From the NCBI GenBank assembly GCA_034439735.1, contig JAWXAX010000293.1, positions 1 to 34,399 of the forward strand: a DNA stretch of 34,399 nt, given 5' to 3'. Positions 32,135 through 34,399 of this stretch are shown here, piece by piece. The number at the start of each line of letters is the position of its first letter. Within the stretch, counting starts at the first letter, position 1. The notes beneath the pieces are model-generated. The model saw only the letters and a list, made by a program, of their open reading frames with translations. It did not search any database and was not told the DNA's origin. A program made the translations under genes and the position numbers. The DNA comes from Rhodothermales bacterium (lineage in GTDB: Bacteria; Bacteroidota; Rhodothermia; Rhodothermales; JAHQVL01).

Positions 32135-34399
32135 ATGTACGAGCAGACGACTCGATCCGCACGTCCGGTGCGGCCCACGGCCATCGCCTTGCGCTTCGCC
32201 CTGGGGGCCCTGCTACTCCTGATGCTCACTGGCCTGGCCGACGATCCGAATCGCACCTCCCGATACCCGGATGATTACCTCCGCTGGAGTAACCCCGCCA
32301 CCTGGCAGCGTCTCGGCGTACCCGTTCCCGGACCAGGCGCCGTCGTGACGATACCGGAAGGCGCCCACGTCGTGGTCGACCAAGACGTCACAGGCCTCGA
32401 GGGGCTCTTTGTCGAGGGCGGTCTATACTTCGACGACCGGGACCTTACCTTCAGCGCCGACTATGTCATCGTGCGTGGTCTATTCCAGATCGGGACCGAG
32501 GAGCGGCCGTACACGCACCAGGCCATGATCACACTTACGGCCAACTACACCGACCAAGACACCAGCATCGCATCCTGCGGCACCAAGGTCATTTGCGCCC
32601 TGGGCGGCAAACTCGACTGGCACGGCACCGCGACTTCGTCCACCTGGACGCGCCTGGCCGACGGTTCGACCGCTCAAGCCGGCGCGACCGCCATCACCCT
32701 CGAAGCTCCCGTCACCTGGGCGCCCGGGGATGAAATCGTCATCGTCAGTACCGACTTCGACCCCAACCAGGCCGAACGCCGCACCATCACCACCATCTCC
32801 CCGGATGGCCGCACCGTATCGCTCGATGCGCCGCTCACCTATTTGCACTGGGGCGAGATCATGGAATACGCCGGCCGGCCGGTGGACCAGCGCGCCGAGG
32901 TGATGCATCTCACCCGAAATATTCTCATCCAGGGGGACGCCGCCTCCGACGCCAACGGCTTCGGCGGTCATGTGATGATCGTCGCGAAACACCACGAGGA
33001 GATGATGGCCCACGCCGGCCACGACCACGAAGATATGTGGCTCAGCATGTGGGAAGACCCGAAATACGCGAACGACTCGGCTTCAATGAGCCAGATATCG
33101 GGCGTCGCCTTTTATCGCATGGGGCAGACGGGCCGCATGGCGCGGTATCCCGTCCATTTCCACCTTATGGGTCATGCCGACGGTGCGTACGTCAAGAACA
33201 GCGCCGTGTACGACAGCTTCCAGCGGTGCTACACCATCCACGGGACGTTTAATGTCCTCCTCGAGGGCAACGTCGGCTACAACGCCATCGGACACTGCTA
33301 CTTCCTGGAGAACTTCGTCGAACGCGACAACAGGCTCATCCGCAATATCGGCGCCGTCGTCCGCACGTTCCCGGACCCGAGCCAGGAGTTGATCGAAAGC
33401 GACGAAAACCCGTCTGTTTTCTGGATCTCCTTCCCCACGAACACCCTCATCGGCAACGTGGCGGCCGGGGCCGAGGGCTATGGGATCTGGATCGACCTGC
33501 GCGACACCGGAGGCAGCGCCCACAATGAGAATGCGCATGCGCCTATGGGCGAAATGCGCGACAACGTAGTGCACTCGACCGTGCTCGGCAGCCGGCGCGG
33601 ACTGTACGCCAACGGCGACCCCGAACGGCACGGCGGCGCCGGATTTATGTACGAGGGCGGCACCGGGCCGATCGAGAACCTCAATGCCTATAAGAACATG
33701 GTAAACTTCTGGGCGGACGAAAGCTCGGATTTTGAACTGGTCAACTCGACCTTCTCCGACGCCCACTTCCATATCTGGCAGCGCAGGGACGGAAGCCTGA
33801 ACTCGCTCTTTGTCGCGCACACCGACAATATCGGCACGCCGAAAACGCACGACGAACTTCTCGCCGGCCGGACGATCCCGCCGTACATGACCGGGAAAGA
33901 CCGGCAGATTTCGGCCATTATGGGCTTTTACAGCAAGAGTTTTTCGATCAACAACACGTTCGTCGGCTTTAAGTCAGACACGATGTTCGAACGCGGCGTC
34001 GCCAGCGTGGGCGGTCTCAGCTTCGACGCACCCATCTTTTTCGAGGGTTCGACGATGATCGATTCCGACCCGTTCGTCCCCACGCCCGTCAAGGCCGAAC
34101 GTCGCCGCCGGAACGCCGGCGCGGCCGCGGCGCGCACCGAAACCACTCGAGGCGTCGTCATCATTGATTCGGACGGCACGCTCACCGGCGATGGCGCCTA
34201 CCGTGAGGTGCGCGTTGGCCCTCAAATTCTGACCGACGCAACGGCCGGCTGCCGACAGATCGACACGAAGTTCAACACCCCGGTCGTCTCCTGCGAGACG
34301 CGCTCCCTCCGCTTCTCGGCCTTCGAGGGCAACGAGGTCGTGGTGAACGGAACCGCCTACGCGTCAAGCGACACCGAAGCGCTGTTCCTACCGGCCGGC
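32135..34399 (+). CDS. Secreted G8-domain, CEMIP/TMEM2-like protein, 3'-truncated
   Basis: The frame is open from ATG 32135 to the right edge (755 codons, no stop), so the C-terminus is missing. A hydrophobic signal (about 15-35, ALRFALGALLLLMLTGLA) is followed by a G8 domain at about 48-165: YLRWSNPATWQRLG, VPGPGAVVTIPEGAHVVVD and GGLYFDDRDLTF. Next comes a segment like the parallel beta-helix of animal CEMIP and TMEM2, with RYPVHFHLMGHADGAYVKNS at about 337-356, then YTIHGTFNVLLEGNVGYNAIGHCYFLEN. Animal relatives bind or depolymerise hyaluronan. Bacterial members are little studied, so a surface polysaccharide-binding or -cleaving role is inference. The HFH and repeated histidine/aspartate residues (MMAHAGHDHEDMW) may bind metal. 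Confidence 0.82.
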   Translation, partial: MYEQTTRSARPVRPTAIALRFALGALLLLMLTGLADDPNRTSRYPDDYLRWSNPATWQRLGVPVPGPGAVVTIPEGAHVVVDQDVTGLEGLFVEGGLYFDDRDLTFSADYVIVRGLFQIGTEERPYTHQAMITLTANYTDQDTSIASCGTKVICALGGKLDWHGTATSSTWTRLADGSTAQAGATAITLEAPVTWAPGDEIVIVSTDFDPNQAERRTITTISPDGRTVSLDAPLTYLHWGEIMEYAGRPVDQRAEVMHLTRNILIQGDAASDANGFGGHVMIVAKHHEEMMAHAGHDHEDMWLSMWEDPKYANDSASMSQISGVAFYRMGQTGRMARYPVHFHLMGHADGAYVKNSAVYDSFQRCYTIHGTFNVLLEGNVGYNAIGHCYFLENFVERDNRLIRNIGAVVRTFPDPSQELIESDENPSVFWISFPTNTLIGNVAAGAEGYGIWIDLRDTGGSAHNENAHAPMGEMRDNVVHSTVLGSRRGLYANGDPERHGGAGFMYEGGTGPIENLNAYKNMVNFWADESSDFELVNSTFSDAHFHIWQRRDGSLNSLFVAHTDNIGTPKTHDELLAGRTIPPYMTGKDRQISAIMGFYSKSFSINNTFVGFKSDTMFERGVASVGGLSFDAPIFFEGSTMIDSDPFVPTPVKAERRRRNAGAAAARTETTRGVVIIDSDGTLTGDGAYREVRVGPQILTDATAGCRQIDTKFNTPVVSCETRSLRFSAFEGNEVVVNGTAYASSDTEALFLPAG

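Noticed and set aside
1-34399. Prophage, insertion sequence or toxin-antitoxin pair
   Set aside because: No transposase, integrase, phage structural gene or recognisable small toxin-antitoxin pair was seen on either strand.

Overview
The window is GC-rich (about 60%) bacterial chromosome. Gene content points to the Rhodothermota/Bacteroidota side of the tree. A TPR protein, a DUF4292-type lipoprotein and an EnvC-like LytM protein follow each other in the order familiar from Bacteroidota, and many secreted enzymes carry Sec or Tat signals. This assignment is inference; no rRNA or tRNA gene was seen. High GC makes long antisense open frames common, and those are excluded.

Layout. (1) 1-1153, minus: a TPR lipoprotein cut by the left edge. 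(2) 1225-4496, minus: a terminator, a bactofilin, an actin-like ATPase of the ParM/StbA type and a patatin-like phospholipase. The actin-like protein appears circularly permuted: its phosphate-1 motif lies at the C-terminus. (3) 4584-10334, plus: a DprA-like protein, an alkaline-phosphatase-superfamily metalloenzyme, a large TPR protein, a DUF4292 lipoprotein and EnvC, probably one envelope-related run. (4) 10459-13505, plus: dihydrolipoyl dehydrogenase with a strong terminator, then an ammonium transporter. (5) 13642-17807, minus: a Uup-like ABC-F ATPase and MetG. (6) 17999-21886, plus: hisB-proC-hisH-hisA-hisF, then a small membrane-anchored protein. (7) 22367-25862, minus: a trans-3-hydroxy-L-proline dehydratase and a large GAF-domain protein of unknown role. 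(8) 25863-27085: a mostly non-coding, locally AT-richer stretch, one small two-helix membrane protein and a striking multi-hairpin element with a 16-bp perfect closing stem and a T-run. (9) 27086-31734, minus: secreted PIG-L deacetylase, secreted PHP phosphoesterase, Tat-exported Gfo/Idh/MocA oxidoreductase and an SDR. (10) 32135 to the right edge, plus: a large secreted G8-domain protein resembling animal CEMIP/TMEM2.

How the parts work together. Region 2 pairs two filament-forming proteins, bactofilin and an actin homologue, in one transcription unit closed by a terminator; this is the best candidate for an undescribed system. Region 3 looks like envelope maintenance: EnvC-like proteins activate amidases and DUF4292 lipoproteins resemble LolA/LolB-type folds. 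Region 6 makes the middle steps of histidine and the last step of proline. Regions 9-10 look like an exported carbohydrate-processing neighbourhood, with deacetylation, oxidoreduction and a possible polysaccharide-binding or -cleaving protein; the substrate cannot be told from sequence.
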